Assembly (NCBI GenBank): GCA_037349105.1 | Contig: JAYJMM010000021.1 | Span: forward strand, 496,001-560,000 | Direction of reading: 5' to 3' | Origin: Limnomonas spitsbergensis | Lineage: Eukaryota; Chlorophyta; Chlorophyceae; Chlamydomonadales | Length of the DNA stretch: 64,000 bases | Shown: piece by piece, positions 34,192 to 47,300 of the stretch | How the letters are laid out: each line of letters opens with the position of its first letter | Position numbering within the stretch: the first letter of the stretch is position 1 | The notes under the pieces: model-generated | The model's database searches: none | What the model was told of the DNA's origin: nothing | Seen by the model: the letters and a program-made list of their open reading frames with translations, nothing else | Made by a program: the position numbers and the translations under genes

Positions 34192-34956
34192 TTACGTCAT
34201 CCGCTGTGAGATCCAGCCTTGGTAGCTGAGTTTCTCATTTCTGCACCTCGGCCTTTGAGGTCTGAAAGGAATAACCTTAATAAATACAGTCGATTGATTT
34301 GCGCTGTAGCGCGTAAAGTTTCCGGGACGTTCCAGAAATATCGGGCGGACGGACGGACGGACGGACGGACGGATACGGGATGACTCTGGGGGCTTCGCCC
34401 CCGCGACCTTCGGTCGCCCGGGGGGGCTCTGCCGAAAAAGCATGAAAGCAGTTGGCCGGATAGGTCCATCGGTCAGCCTCTGTGCTTGCACCAAGGCGGC
34501 TAACGCAAGAATGTGGTTGAAGCTATCCTTATGCTCTCTCACGAGGCAGCCCAGCTGCTTCAGAGACCGGAAATTCATGATCATGTCAGTGTGATATTCG
34601 AGGCCGAGATCTCCTCTACCTCCATGGCCCCGGATGACTATTGTCTGCTGTTGTCGGAAGTTGCCGTCGCCTCCCTTGGACACAAATCTGCTGCTTGATG
34701 GCTGGTGGGGTCGTTTTGGTCTGTCTTCCACATCCTGTTGCGGCCGCTGTGGCCATGAGGACAACGGGTCACCTGCCGGACCTCTGCCGCAGCCAGCTGC
34801 TCCATCTTCTGGCGCTCCATCCAAATATCTTGACAAGCGCACGCGCGAAAACCTACAGGCCGCGTTGACCTGATGCCTTGGGTGAACTGAATGGAGGTAT
34901 GCAGGCCATGCAGCAAACTCATGTCCTGCATGGAAGGGGGCATGGGGTGCGTGCAC
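34192..34956 (-). other. 254-codon open frame of doubtful coding status
   Basis: The minus strand stays open for 254 codons. The part at 34500-34700 has a plausible protein-like stretch (GDLGLEYHTDMIMNFRSLKQ followed by LGCLVREHKDSFNH), but the frame also runs through the (GGAC)n tract, where it reads repeated SVRP, and through the hairpin region. No family was recognised. It may contain one true exon of a decayed gene, or none. Confidence 0.2.
34347..34417. repeat. (GGAC)n tract followed by two perfect 15-nt hairpins
   Basis: Six GGAC units (34347-34370), then GGGGGCTTCGCCCCC at 34388-34402, immediately followed by GCGACCTTCGGTCGC at 34403-34417. Both hairpins have a TTCG-type loop. No adjacent gene end explains them. 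Confidence 0.85.
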
Positions 34957-37124
34957 ATGGAATAATGTTTATTTAAGGGATTGAAGGCCTCCTTATCTCA
35001 GGAAGCTGGATAGGGTGGACTACTGGTTCCTCAGGCTTGAGCAGGAATCAGACTTGAGAATTGAGGATTCACCAAAAGGAAGGTGTTCAAGAGAGCAAAA
35101 ACAGCGGGATGGAATCTTTGGAGGTGGACTATAAGGAGGTCCTTGGACAAACGATTGAGAGGGCATAAATACAGAATAAATAGGGATGGGACAGAGGTGA
35201 CAGGGCTGGATCAGGGAAGCGGGGTGACAGCAAGAGCAGAGGACTACATCAGAGAAGGATGGGGGGTAGGGGCGCTAGGGTGAGGGCCTCGGGGAGCTGG
35301 AAGAGAGCGTAGGAGTGGGAATAGAGCGTAGGAGTGGAGGATTGGGAATAGAGCGGAGGAGTGGACATAGAGCGGAGGAGTGGGTCTTGGAAAAACCTGG
35401 CAACAAATTAAGATATGATGTTGTGTCAGGAGTCAGGACTATGGCTGGGAGTAGGATTTCAGCAGAGAAGGGGGGGGGACTAGGGCGGGGTGTGGGAACT
35501 AATAGAAGTGGCAGTAGAGCAGGGAAGGGGGGGGGGACTAGGGCGGGGAGTGGGAATAGAATTGCCACTAGAGCAGGATTGCTTGGAGGGATTTAAGCAG
35601 AGGGTTGGGACTAAAGAGAATGGGGACTAGGCTAGAGCGAGGCAGTGAGACTTCAATTTTTGAAAGAAAGTTAGGGAGGGAATGGGGCAAGCAAGCTGTC
35701 TGGAGCAAAGGAGGGTAGGGCCGGGGGCTTGAGCAAGTGCTGGAGGCTGGAGCAAGGCTAGAACAAGATGAACGGCCTTGACTCTCCCCGCTCTTGTAAA
35801 ATCAAAGCCCAGTGGTGAGGCCTATCGGTCAACAGCTTCTGCCCCTCGTTCCCATATTCAAGACCATGTCTGGGTAGCCAAGGACTATTGCACTCATCGG
35901 GCCCCATCATGAGCTCTGTAGTTTATGCTTGAGACACACAAATGAGCAGGCTCCTCAAACATTATCATGGCACTCAAGGACGGAGAAACGTGCAGGACTG
36001 CAAGACAGTTGCTCTGGACTAGTGGGCGTCAACTAGATCCAGCTTCGTCACTCAAACAGTCAGGGCCTAGTCGCATATCGGGATATGCAGTGAACTATCC
36101 AGTGGACATTGGCCCGCATCCAGTCAGTATCTTTAGCCGCAGACAGGCAGGGCCAAGGCACACTTGCAGTGTCCTAGCCATTGCACCAATTCTTTTGTGC
36201 AAGGATTAAAAGAGTGGCAATCCAGTGAACATCGGTACTTTCAGACCGGCCAGGTGGATTCAGCCAGGCCATCAGTGTCTACAACTCACCAAGGGAGGCT
36301 GCTGACCTGACGAGCTGAAGGCGCCAAATGAATAGCAGTCCCATAGCTTCCCCTTTGTATTGAAAGGAGGCCTTGCTGAAAAGGAGCAGAGCTGATGAGA
36401 CGTCCTGCTGCAAGGGGGCAGGCGGTGAGAATAACATGACCTTAAGAGATAAGGACACAGCGAATGTGATCCACGCCTTTCAATTAAAGGAACTCCGGTG
36501 TAGAACAGGTCAGGACAAAGAACATCGTTCACGTTCATGGTGGTTTACACCCATGCACAGGGTCCTCCTCTTGTTCTGTCGCACACACTGGCTAGACATC
36601 CACTCATGCACTGACTTCTGGTTGACATGGGATGTCCACCTGCCCACCACAGATGCTGATAATATGAAAATGGATTCAATAGGCATAGTGTCTGATCCTT
36701 TAACATGGGACACAAGGCCATACGATAAGTTAAGAGTCAATGCCCATGCAGGCCCAGGCAGTGCCCATGCAACGTTCTGGTGCCCATGCACTGTTCATGC
36801 AGAGCCCATGCAATGTTCTGGTGCCCATGCAAAGTTCATGCAGCTATGCTCAACAACAGTCACTCGGCTCATTCTCCAGCTCACTATAGAGCCATGAATG
36901 CAGGATAGTTGCATCCTGGCTGGATATGGCCCAATTCTTAGCCAGGCTAACACTATGACTGTGACCCCTCCCTCACGGCACCTAAATAGGTGGCAAATTG
37001 AATTTGGGTTATGTGCGTTACCAAACCGCATACCAAAGGCCACGTTCCCATACTTGTTAAATTGTACGAGGGTCACATACTCAAGCACCCGTCGACACGT
37101 GCTCACTTCCAATACCTAATCAAA
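34957..37124. other. Spacer; low-complexity and short repeats
   Basis: Positions 35270-35790 are purine-rich, with repeated TAGAGC.(T/G)AGGAGTGG and G-runs. Positions 36740-36845 repeat GCCCATGCA. No gene was recognised. Confidence 0.4.
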
Positions 37125-37430
37125 TCGTGCAAGCACTCCCAATGATCAGTGATGGCGGTGAGCATACTAGCATACAGCCAGTACAGCACGGTGGTGGATA
37201 GGTGATGGCAATTGGCCGGTGATTACCGGGGTCCAGGGTGTCTCCCTTCTTGTAGGAAGGCCGGATCCTGACTGACCGCCAGGTACTAGGCATCCTCCCA
37301 TACATCGCCATCAAAGTCAATCACATCAGCAACAAGTCTCTGAGCACATGCCGCTGCTCCTCCTTGTTGTCATCCACCAAGGCACCAAGGCCAGCTTGAT
37401 GAAGGGAGCTGCCATACCATCCAGGCCTGC
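37125..37430 (-). pseudogene. Non-LTR (LINE) reverse transcriptase fragment
   Basis: Minus strand reads AGLDGMAAPFIKLA, then after frame breaks WRSVRIRPSYKKGDTLDPGN followed by HRPIAI. Both match the conserved start of the LINE reverse-transcriptase domain (GPDGI...IK and P.YKKGD..D..N.RPI). Stops and frameshifts lie between the motifs and the catalytic YADD part is absent. A dead 5' piece of a retrotransposon. Confidence 0.75.
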
Positions 37431-38313
37431 TGCAGTATGCACATGCACGCGGGATAAAATGTGTGGAAGTACCGTAAGTGTCTAGCTGCTCGGCCGACAC
37501 CCCTATATTGCATTCAGCGTGCGGGGCAGGGCACAGATAGACTTCGCTGTGGCGCCGCGGCAGATGGGGACAGTGTGCCTCCCACCTCTGGGGGGAGAGA
37601 CGTGGTGGGGCAGGGCTGGCATATATTTAGTGTATACCTGTTTCCTCACGTTCAGAAGTGGGTCCCCATGCGACGATTGAAGGGCACGTCAAGCGTGTTT
37701 CAGACCAGGGTATGCCGGTAGGCGGTAGCCCTTGCGAGAGAGTATACAGCCTGACTGACAGAGAGAATATAGAGAGACTATGGAGCCAGGGTATGCCGAT
37801 AGCCCCTGCCAGAGATTATGCAGCCTAACTGACATGCGAGAGAGTGTAGAGCCTAACTGACCCCTAACTGACACTCATGCTGGGGTTTCGCATGCATGCA
37901 AACAGTAGGCCGAAAGAGCCTCCAGCTGGGAGATCCCGCTGGTAAGAGGCAAGGTCATGACCATTAGACATTCTGTATTGCATCAAGCAGACACAACAGT
38001 CACACGGAGCTGCCTATCCTAGTATGGGTCCTCTGAAACAAATCCCACGTCACTAGTGCGAACATGTACTTCCCAGCATGTACTGAAGGAGTACCGGTAC
38101 CCATTACGCATATAAGTGTCGCATATAAGTGTCGCAGTGTTGCAGCACGATCATGGCCATTCCGTTACCTGATTTATCGCGTTCAATCGTAAATTTCTGC
38201 TGATAAATGACCTTAGAGGTAGCCATTGTGCCTGCATTTGCTACGCATGGAGGATATGCTTCGATTGCTTTTGAAGGCTGAACATCTCCACACGTGACCA
38301 GCAGCTTTTCACG
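37431..38313. other. Upstream flank of the large ankyrin gene
   Basis: Contains short repeats with CCTAACTGAC and GAGAGAGT near 37720-37875 and a direct repeat CATATAAGTGTCGCA at 38108-38136. No TATA box or other promoter element could be assigned. Confidence 0.35.
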
Positions 38314-41300
38314 ATGAGCGGCAAAGCGCACATTATTTCCCCCTCGCACCTTGTTCTAGCTGTGCGACAAGGGAACCTAGAGACTGTGCAATCACTTTGC
38401 GAGTGCGATCCGTCGTGTGCGGCCAAAGCAGACGACAGCGGAGAAACTGCGCTGCAGATTGCTGCGCACCAAGGCAATGCTGATATTCTTCGACTCCTGC
38501 TGGACAATGGAGGGACGGCCACAATTGACATGGGCACCCCACAAGAGCGCCTCACGCCGCTGCACCTCGCCTGCTCGCGAGGGCAGGTGGAAGCTTGCAA
38601 AATTCTTCTGAGATACAAGGCGAGCATGGAGGTTCTAGATGCGCGGACCTACACACCCCTGCACCACGCCGCGTTTAAGGGGAACGCAGCAATTGTCAGG
38701 CTCCTCGTCGAGAACAAGGCGCTGTGTAACCCGCCGGACGCGAAGGCCGAGACGCCGCTAGCGCTGGCAGCCTTCATGCGGCACCCCGAGATTGCGCTGT
38801 TGCTCATGTGCGACGGTGAGGCCAGGACAGAGTTCATCAGTAATGCAGCTGACAAGGCATGGGCTGAGACACTGAAGAAGGCTGCAAAAGCTGAGGCTGA
38901 GCGGCCAAAGCCGCCAAAAGAAGGGTTGCTACCCACCATACAGCAGGAGCCCATGAGCCCTCTGTCATCCCCTACAAAGAGTTCCCCGGCCAGCAGGCGC
39001 CCCTCCAGCTTGCGGACCAGCATCCGGGGCGCCATCCGCCCCAGCACAGCCCGGTCCTCCATGCAGGGCCGCTCCACCCTATCCCCCCAGCCGCTGACGC
39101 CGGTCTTTGTACCGCCTGCGCCGCTAGACATGGATGACGCCGATGTGCTCCGGTATGGGCATGGCCGAGGCCGCAGCGACGGCGCCTGGGCCTCCCCTCA
39201 TGAGCCCGCCATATGGTTCACCGTGCATGAGGAGACCTTGGACTTTGTGCAAGATGACGAGGACTACAACGCAGCCTTCCGGGATGGAGAGGCCTCCAGG
39301 TCTGGCTCTGAGAAAAACGCCCTGTATCGCGCTGTCACCCGGCGCCTGCCCGATGTGCGGACTGCTTACAATGGGCTTTCCTCCCCCAAATCTTCGTCAG
39401 CCGCAACACATGAAGTGGACCAGCCAAAGCAGCCCACCATGCTCCACCTGTACCCTGTGAGCTACCTGGGCCTGCCCGAGGGCCTGATGCTCGACCAGGA
39501 CCGCCGCTTTGTGTACTACTTGGATCCAGTGCATCAGCTTGAGGCGCTGGAGGCGCAAGAGCAGGAGGCCCCTCGCCTCCCGCTGCCCTTCTCTCCGCTC
39601 TTCGTCGGCCGCTGGGAGATGACTTCTGGCGGGCCCTCGGACGACGATGTAGCGATCGGCTGCGTGCGCCCGCTGCGCAGCAAGTTCAACTGTATGGACA
39701 TGGAGGTCCACGGCGCGTCCGCAAAGCGCTGCATGCGGAACGCCAGCTCAGCGGCGGCGTGGCTGCACATGACGAGCGGGATCTCGGCCGAGTTTGTGGC
39801 CAAGGACAAGGATAAGGCCAAGACATCACTGCTGGTGCCTCTGTGCTTCTTCTTGGGCATTCAGGAGGTGCGTGGCGGATGGGACCTTGGTGAAACGGGA
39901 GTCAAATAAATACCGGTGCTGGTGCCGGTACCTTAGATTTGATTTGCCTTTCCCCGGGCATGAAAGAACGATTAATTTTATGTTGCCCTCTGGGCAAATT
40001 ATCCTCCCAAACTCTTAATATCTGAATAAAAACTGGCTTCGACAATCAATGAATGTTATATTTATGGATCCCTCAAAACCCCAAACAACGTTAATTATAA
40101 GGGAAGGCAAGGAAAATCTACGGTACTGCAGGTGAGAAACAAAAAAAGGTAACCAATACCGGCCCAGACCATAAAACACAAAAGTCTTAAAATACCTGCA
40201 CCAAAGGATTCCAAATCGAGTCAGTTATGACATGATTTGCAGCCGCATGCATAATGCCCATAGAATCGGTGCCTGGGACCTGTGCTTCCATTCACGTTGC
40301 CCCTGGGGGCTTTTCAAATCAGCCCCTCCTTAGCATGCCCTCAATGTCCCCCACTCCCCCACCTACCGGCCCTCACCCCTTTGCACCCCTCTCACGCCCC
40401 TCTCTGGCAGATCTCTGAGGTTGCCCAGGTGACAGAGGAGGACCTTCAAAGCTGCTTCGTGGAGCAGGACCTGCTGGACCACCTGCAGCGCTCACTGCAG
40501 GCGCTGGGCATCCGGCCCGACAGTGCCTCCGGAAAGTTAAGCCCCTCCCGCCATGGCACAGCCCGCAGTGCGGGAGGGGGCTTGTCGATCAACAGCCCCA
40601 ACAGCAGGGCTCGCCCAGCCTCGGCGCTGCCTGCGGGCAGTGGGGCGACGGCGGTGCGGCGTGCAGCCCCCGGCGTGGCAAGAAAGGGTGATGGCGGCTC
40701 CTCGCTGCCGGAGGTTCCGCAGACGCCAGCTCAGCAGCTTGTGGAGCTGCTCCAGGACCATGCCCTGATCAAACTGCTGCCTTTGGTGGGTAGCTGGCGG
40801 TTACGGGATGGCTAGCGAGCAGTACTGAATGGGTGGCTGGCGGTACTGGATGATCAGTTGGCAGTATTGGATAGGTGGCTGGCGGTACTGAACTGCTGAA
40901 TGAGTGGCTGGTGCCTGGCGGTACTGGATAGTTAGTTTGCCGAACTGAAAAAGTGGTTGGTGGTACTGGATAGGTAGCTGGCGGTACTGAATAGGTGGCT
41001 GGTGGTCCTGGATGGGAAGCTGGCTGTGTTAGCAAGGCCCTCTTGTGCCCAGTGTGGATCCACCTGTTACTCATCTAGTCAGCTCCGGACGCTCCTGTGC
41101 TAATAGACTCATGTTGCGTATCCTACAAGGCTGCAATGGATCCCGCACCCCTCGCGCTCAATTTGGGGTCCCAACGGGTAAGGGCGTTAAGCGCCTCCAC
41201 CTGTTGGGACCCCAAAATGAGAGCGAGGGGGTTACCCTCCCCGCCCGACCCCCCCTCGAAGGGGTTTCTTCTGAGCTATGAACTCCTGTTGCGTCCCCTG

Positions 41301-44300
41301 CCGCCTCTTTCCCCACACAGGCTGCGGAGATGTGCATTGTGAACGAGATCCATCGCTGGCACCTGCTGGTCCAGGCGGCCATGGTTTGGCAGAAGGGCGG
41401 TCTCTCCCGCTTTGAACAAGCGCGGCTGGGCAGCCTGCTGCTGGCGATGACCGCTCACCAGGAGGCCGAGCTGCAGAGGCGGCTGTCCAGCATGATGCAG
41501 CTGGTGAGACAAAGAGGAGGGGTATCCTCGGTTGCTGGGTGGAGGGAGGATCGACCTCCATGGCGGGAGTGAGGGTGTTTTATTCGGTGTTTATGTCAGG
41601 GTGTTTTATATGCAATTCAGCTACATCACAGGCTATGGCCAGGAGGGCCTGATGTAGCATGCCCTGCTGCCCGAGCCACCGGCCGCAGGCCGGTCAAAGG
41701 CCTCATCGACATAGTGGTGGCTGCCCTATGGCCTGCCAAAGGTGGTCTGGTGCACACTCGAATCGACACTGGTGTAATCCAGGTCTGCTGGACGGGGAGG
41801 CAGGGGACTTGAACGCGATGGGGGTATTGTCCTGCGGGGCTGGAAACAATTGATGGCTTGGGCGTGCCCGCACGTTGTCCTCTGTGGTTTGTCCTCACCC
41901 TACCTGCTCACACCAGGGCTCACACACTGCCGCCAGCTCACCTACCCAGGCCGACAGCACCCCCGCCATCGCTGGCCTCTGGATATTGTCAGTCTCATTG
42001 GATGCAGGCTGATATGAGCCTCTGGGAATCTCGTATGTCGGTTTAATTGGCGTCTTCCTGATTTGCTCCTCGCTCGGACGAATGCAGGTCCGTGTCTCTA
42101 ATGTCAGTTTCATTGGTTTCTCACTGATTTGCTCCTCGCTCGGATGAATGCAGGTCCGTGTGTCCCTGGGGTCCATTGTGCTGTACGAGTCTGCATGCCG
42201 AGGCGGAACTGATGCTGACACGCGTGGCACGCGGCTGCTGGGCATTGTGGTGGATGACTTGAACTCAGGCTCACAAGCACAGTACAAGGTGTGAGGCAGG
42301 CAACGGGTGATACAGCTTTTTGTGGGGGGAACAGTACAGGTTGCAGGGCTAGCAACGGGTGCCACCTTTGTGGTAGGTACCAGACCCCCTTCGGTGGCTG
42401 CACGCCGCTGCTGGGCATTCTGGTTGATGTTTTGACCTCAGTCTCACATGTGCAGCATAGGGGACGTGGCTGGCCACCAGTTTCTTTGAGGTGGTTGTTG
42501 GGAACAAAGTGTAGGACTGGCCGCCTATGTTCTTGTTATTGCGCGCCAGAGTACCTTTGGGGAGCCTCAAGGCAGTCATTATTAGGCCGAAGCTTGAGTG
42601 GCCTGCGGCTGAAAGCCCAAGCAGGTTGCTGGTTGCTGGTTGCTGGTTGATGTTTTGACCTCTGATCCGAGTGCCTCAAGGGGCTTGTGGGAACAAGCCT
42701 CTGTCGCCTACTTGGTTCACAGTGGATTGTTAGGGCTGCAATCTTTACCGGAGTTTCAAAAAGGGAATGTGTGAATCATCATCCCTACGTGGCTGTGCAG
42801 AGTTTTTGGCATGATTGCAAGCATTTGAAAAGGCCTGGGCTGGTGTTAAGGTCCCGTGCCCTGCTGCCCTCACATTCCCTCCCTAGCCAGCCGTGGCTGG
42901 ACGCTCTGATCTGACCCCCATGCCAATCACGTGCGCCCCGCAGGTGCGGGACTTGCTCGACGACGTTATGATCTGGTGCGCGCCCGGGCAGCTGGTCAGG
43001 GCCTCCCAGGCCGAGGCCATGCGGCACCTCAGGGCGGACCTGCTGCCGCCCACCACGGCCGGCCCGCCGGTAATGTCGCTCTCCGCCCACGTCGGCGCGC
43101 CCGTGCAGCTGGCGTACAACTTCTGGGACCCCCTCACGAGCAACGCGTGGGAGACAGAGCTGGACATGGCGGGGGCACTGCAGGAAGCGGTGGATAGGAA
43201 GGCTGCCATGTCCATTGTGGGCGTGCTGCTGGGGCCGGTGGGTGGTTGTGTCGGTTAAATATGGTTTTGTATGGTGTAGGAGCGTAAAAATATAGGAGGC
43301 TGCCAAGTCCATTGTGGGCGTGCTGCTGGGGCAGGTGGGTGGTTGTGTCGGTTAAGATATGGGTTTTTATGGTGTAGGAGCGCGGAAATATAGGAGGGCT
43401 GCCAAGTCCATCGTAGGCGTGCTGCTGGGGCTGGCGGGTGGTTTTGTCACTTGAGGTGTGGGAATGTAATGATGTTGCCTGAAGTCGGGAACATCAAGGG
43501 ATTTGGATTGGCCCTACTACCAAAAGACAGGGTCTGGCTGGGGTCCGGGAGTATATTTAATTAATTTATTTAGTGTGTTTGAGCTACACTCCGCTTCATC
43601 ACCACTCTCAGCTTTGGGGTCTGATGCAGCAAGCCCTGCTGCTGAGGCCACCGGCTCTAGGCCGGTCAAGGTCTGGTCCCCATTGGCTCAGTGGTGGCCG
43701 TCCCGTGGTGCCATGGCGCTCACTAAAACAATTGTCACTAGTCTGTGCTTCAGTCCCACATTTCTCCACGTGCTCCTTCCCATGCAGGTCAATGAGGATG
43801 GCTCTGCATGGAAGGTTCGGTGGCCTGATGGCACCGTCTGCTCTCACGCCACAGGCGCGGATAACCGCTTCGACCTTGCGCACTTCCACTTGCACATGGC
43901 CGCTGGGGCGCCGCTGGCACGTGCCCACGTGGAGGGTCTGCTGCTGGGCCAGGATGTGGGCTGCTTGCCGGTGCTCCGGAGCCCGCTGTGGTCGAAGCCC
44001 ACGACAGACGACGAGGTGCCGGGCTCACTGGGAGTGGCCATGCTGGAGGCAGGGCAGACGGTGCTGCAGGTGTGTGTGTGTGTATGTGTGTGGAGGGGGG
44101 GGGGTAGTATTTGACTAATTGTACACATGATTTGTTTTGATGTACTAATGTACCTTTCATACCGGTATCCTAGTATAATGGATGCAATTCAAACTCATGT
44201 CCCCGTTCCACAGCTGCTGCTGCTGCTGCTGCTGCTATGCCCCTACGCACCTCCCTGCCTCCGCCCATCCTGCCACCTACTACCCTAAACCAGCACACTT

Positions 44301-47300
44301 GCCAACCTGACTCCCCCCTTGCTAACCTGCCCTTCACTTACCTGCCCCTCCCTCAGGTCGTTTGGGGCTGCAGCACGGTCCCACGCGACTCCGTCCCGAT
44401 GTACAACCCGGACACCAAGGGCATGTACCAGCTCTGTCACGGCCTGGTCCCTGGCCAGCCCATCAACCTGTACACTGCCAAGGAGGCGGTCCCAGTGGAG
44501 GCTGAGGATGGGCGGAAGGGCTGGCTGGCTAGGCCGCTGGCGGTGCTCCCGGACGGCCCGGCGGTGGTGTGGCGGGTGCTTTGGGACAGTGGCAAGACGG
44601 GGGAATTCACGTTGGGCAACGGGGCCGAGGTAGCTGGAGACAGGCTAATTGTGAGTGGTGGCACGGGCGCTGGGGACACCCTGGTGGTGAGCGGTGATGA
44701 GGGCGCTGGCTGAGCGTTGCACTTGGTCTGGGTTGCGTTTTTTCTCTCTTCATTTGGCCTGTCATAGAGCGGCCAGTGTGACTCCCCAGGTTTGCAGGTT
44801 TGCTTGTTGGTTTGCCTGTTGCAGTGTTGCAGGTCCCGACAGGTTGAGAGTCTGACAGTGCACTATGGTGAGTCCCGTTGAGGCAAGGAACAGACGACTG
44901 CCTGACCCTGGCCCATACTGCACTGAGACCCCACTGACCTACTGCCTCCATTTGGTGCTCGTCAAGGTCTCATACCCCCCTGCTCCTTCTGCCCCCATTC
45001 AGCACTCCTTAGGGCCTCGCACCTCATGAAACCTGCCGACCCTATTCCACACACTCGACAGGTCTCACACACGTTCTACATTGATCGACAGCTTGACCGC
45101 GTGCGGCTGCTGAATGAGGTCTCCGCCAAAGCGGGCCCGGGCGGCGGCTCCGGCATCCCCCTCCCGCCGCACTCCTCCCTACCCAACAACGGGCTCAATT
45201 TCGGCGGCCGCGCCGCTTTCTGGAAGGGCCCGACGGCCCACGTGGTCGGCTCAGTACCTGCCGCTTCCCAACCGCTGCTGCTGGGGAAGCTGGTCAAGCT
45301 GAACAAGCTGGCCATCCATTTGCAGCCAGGGGCGGAGACTGGGCCGATGGCGTGCTACGAGCCAATCAGCGTCCCGGAGCTGCTGCGGGCGCGTCGGGAG
45401 GGCAAGATGTTGGACCCGCTGCCCAGGGATGACATCGGGGTGGTGGTCAGGGACCAGGGGCCAGGGACATGGAGAGGGATTATGGTGAGAGGGGGGGAGG
45501 GGGCAGGGTTCAAGGGGGGGAGGGCTGTAGGAATGGGAGAGGCAGGTTTAAAGTGGGGGATGGTAGGGCTTGAGGGGGGGAATGGGGGAGGGGGGGGGTG
45601 TTTGTACACCTTTGTTTCCTTGCATGGCAAGATAATGTGGTTGTTGTGAAAGGGGAGTGGCAGTTTTTGACTCATGGCTTGAACCCAAAAGCATAAGGTT
45701 CATGCCTTTGCAAGGTTTGAATACTATATTCCTGGGAGGTGTGGAACTGTGGATCAAAGCTGGTGACATGGGCGTCTTGTAGGCCTGTTGGGTGCTGTCA
45801 TTCTTGGTCCTCAGGGGCAATGGAGGTGTATTAAGGGCATGTGTATCTGAGGTAGACAAAGTGGGCTTTGTATCAATGTCAAGGTGCCTTGGTGACAAGG
45901 CCATGTCATTTGATCTTAGGGATGCTAGATGAACGAGTTGAATAATATATCAAGAATACCGGGTGATCAAGAATAGTCCATGAGTAGTTCAAGAATAGTT
46001 CAAGAATTGGTAGGGTGGAAAAGTGTCCCAACGGGACCTTCAGAGTGTGTGTGTACAGGGTTAAAGGTTAGGGTTCTATCCCAACATGACCTTTCAGGTG
46101 GGACTGTCCAGGTTTATGGGTAAAGGTTCAAACCTGTCCCAGCATGACTTCAGGGATGAGACTGTGAGAGTGTTTGAACGTGTACCTCCCCACATCATTC
46201 GCACTGCCTCAGGTGAGGAAGTACGGAAGTACCGAGAGCTTCTGGTACGACGAGGCTGTACTGCTGCCAGCTCAGCAATCTGACCTGGACAAGCAGGTTG
46301 TGCGCCGGGGAGGTCCTGCTGGATACCTCATGCCCCGGCACCTTCAGGGTGTTCCGGTCACAGATGGTAAGGGGGGGGGGGGGGATTAGGTTCATTTGTG
46401 CCTGGGCTCAAGTGTTGCCTGCGTATCGTGGGGCGAGGGGGCATGCATGGCGAGGGACATGCATGTTAGTGTGTTTGCAAATCCATTCAAGAGAGTGAGA
46501 TGGAACGTGATGGAATGGAATGGAATCTAATGGAATGGAATGTGACCAGGGTGCAGCCAGCTTTACGCTCAATCTGTTAATGGCTTGGGCCAATCACTGC
46601 CTTCAGTCACTCGCAATATCCTGTTTCATGGCTGACCCTGCCCCCTGCCACGTGCTCCCTGCCTTCATTCAGTCCTTTATGATGATTTGTGTTTAACCTG
46701 CCCCCTGCCACGTGCCGCCTGCCTCCCTTCCGTCCCTCATGACATATTTCCTGACCCTGCCCCTTGCCCCCTGCCTTCCTTCAATCCCTTAATGATGCAT
46801 TTTCTATACCCTGCCTCCTGCCTTGCGCGCCCTGGCCTGCCTCCCTTCAGTTCCGAAGTATGATGTTTTGTCCTGACTCTGCCACCTGCCACCTGCAACC
46901 CTGATCAGCCAACGCCGAGCCTGGCATGCTCGTGCAGCGCGCATTCCGCGAAGGCGCCGCCGTGCAGAACTCTGAGAAAGCGACCACGATCGGCGTTCTG
47001 ATCGGGAGGGTGGGTCACTGGGTCCAGTGATGTTTTGACAAGTGTTGGGGCACTACAGATCACACGTGGTTGGGCACTACAGCTTGCACTCCTGGGGCAC
47101 TACAGCTTGCACTCTGAGGACACACCTGTGGACAGTGTGCCCTGGAAGGGCGTGTGAGCAGCGCAGCTTGGCCCCAGTGGGAACACCTAGGGGTTATGCA
47201 GTTTGCACGAGGGTTCTGCATCTTTGGGGGGTATTTGAATATTTCAGCAGTGCAGCTTGCACCCTGTGGGTGCACCTAGGGGAAATGCAGTTTGGGGAAT

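Noticed and set aside
34330..34400. SVRPSVRPSVRP protein repeat
   Set aside because: Translation of (GGAC)n; frame has no supporting exon structure.
46499..46550. GGAAT-type repeat resembling human satellite
   Set aside because: Only a few imperfect units; a local simple repeat, not contamination evidence.
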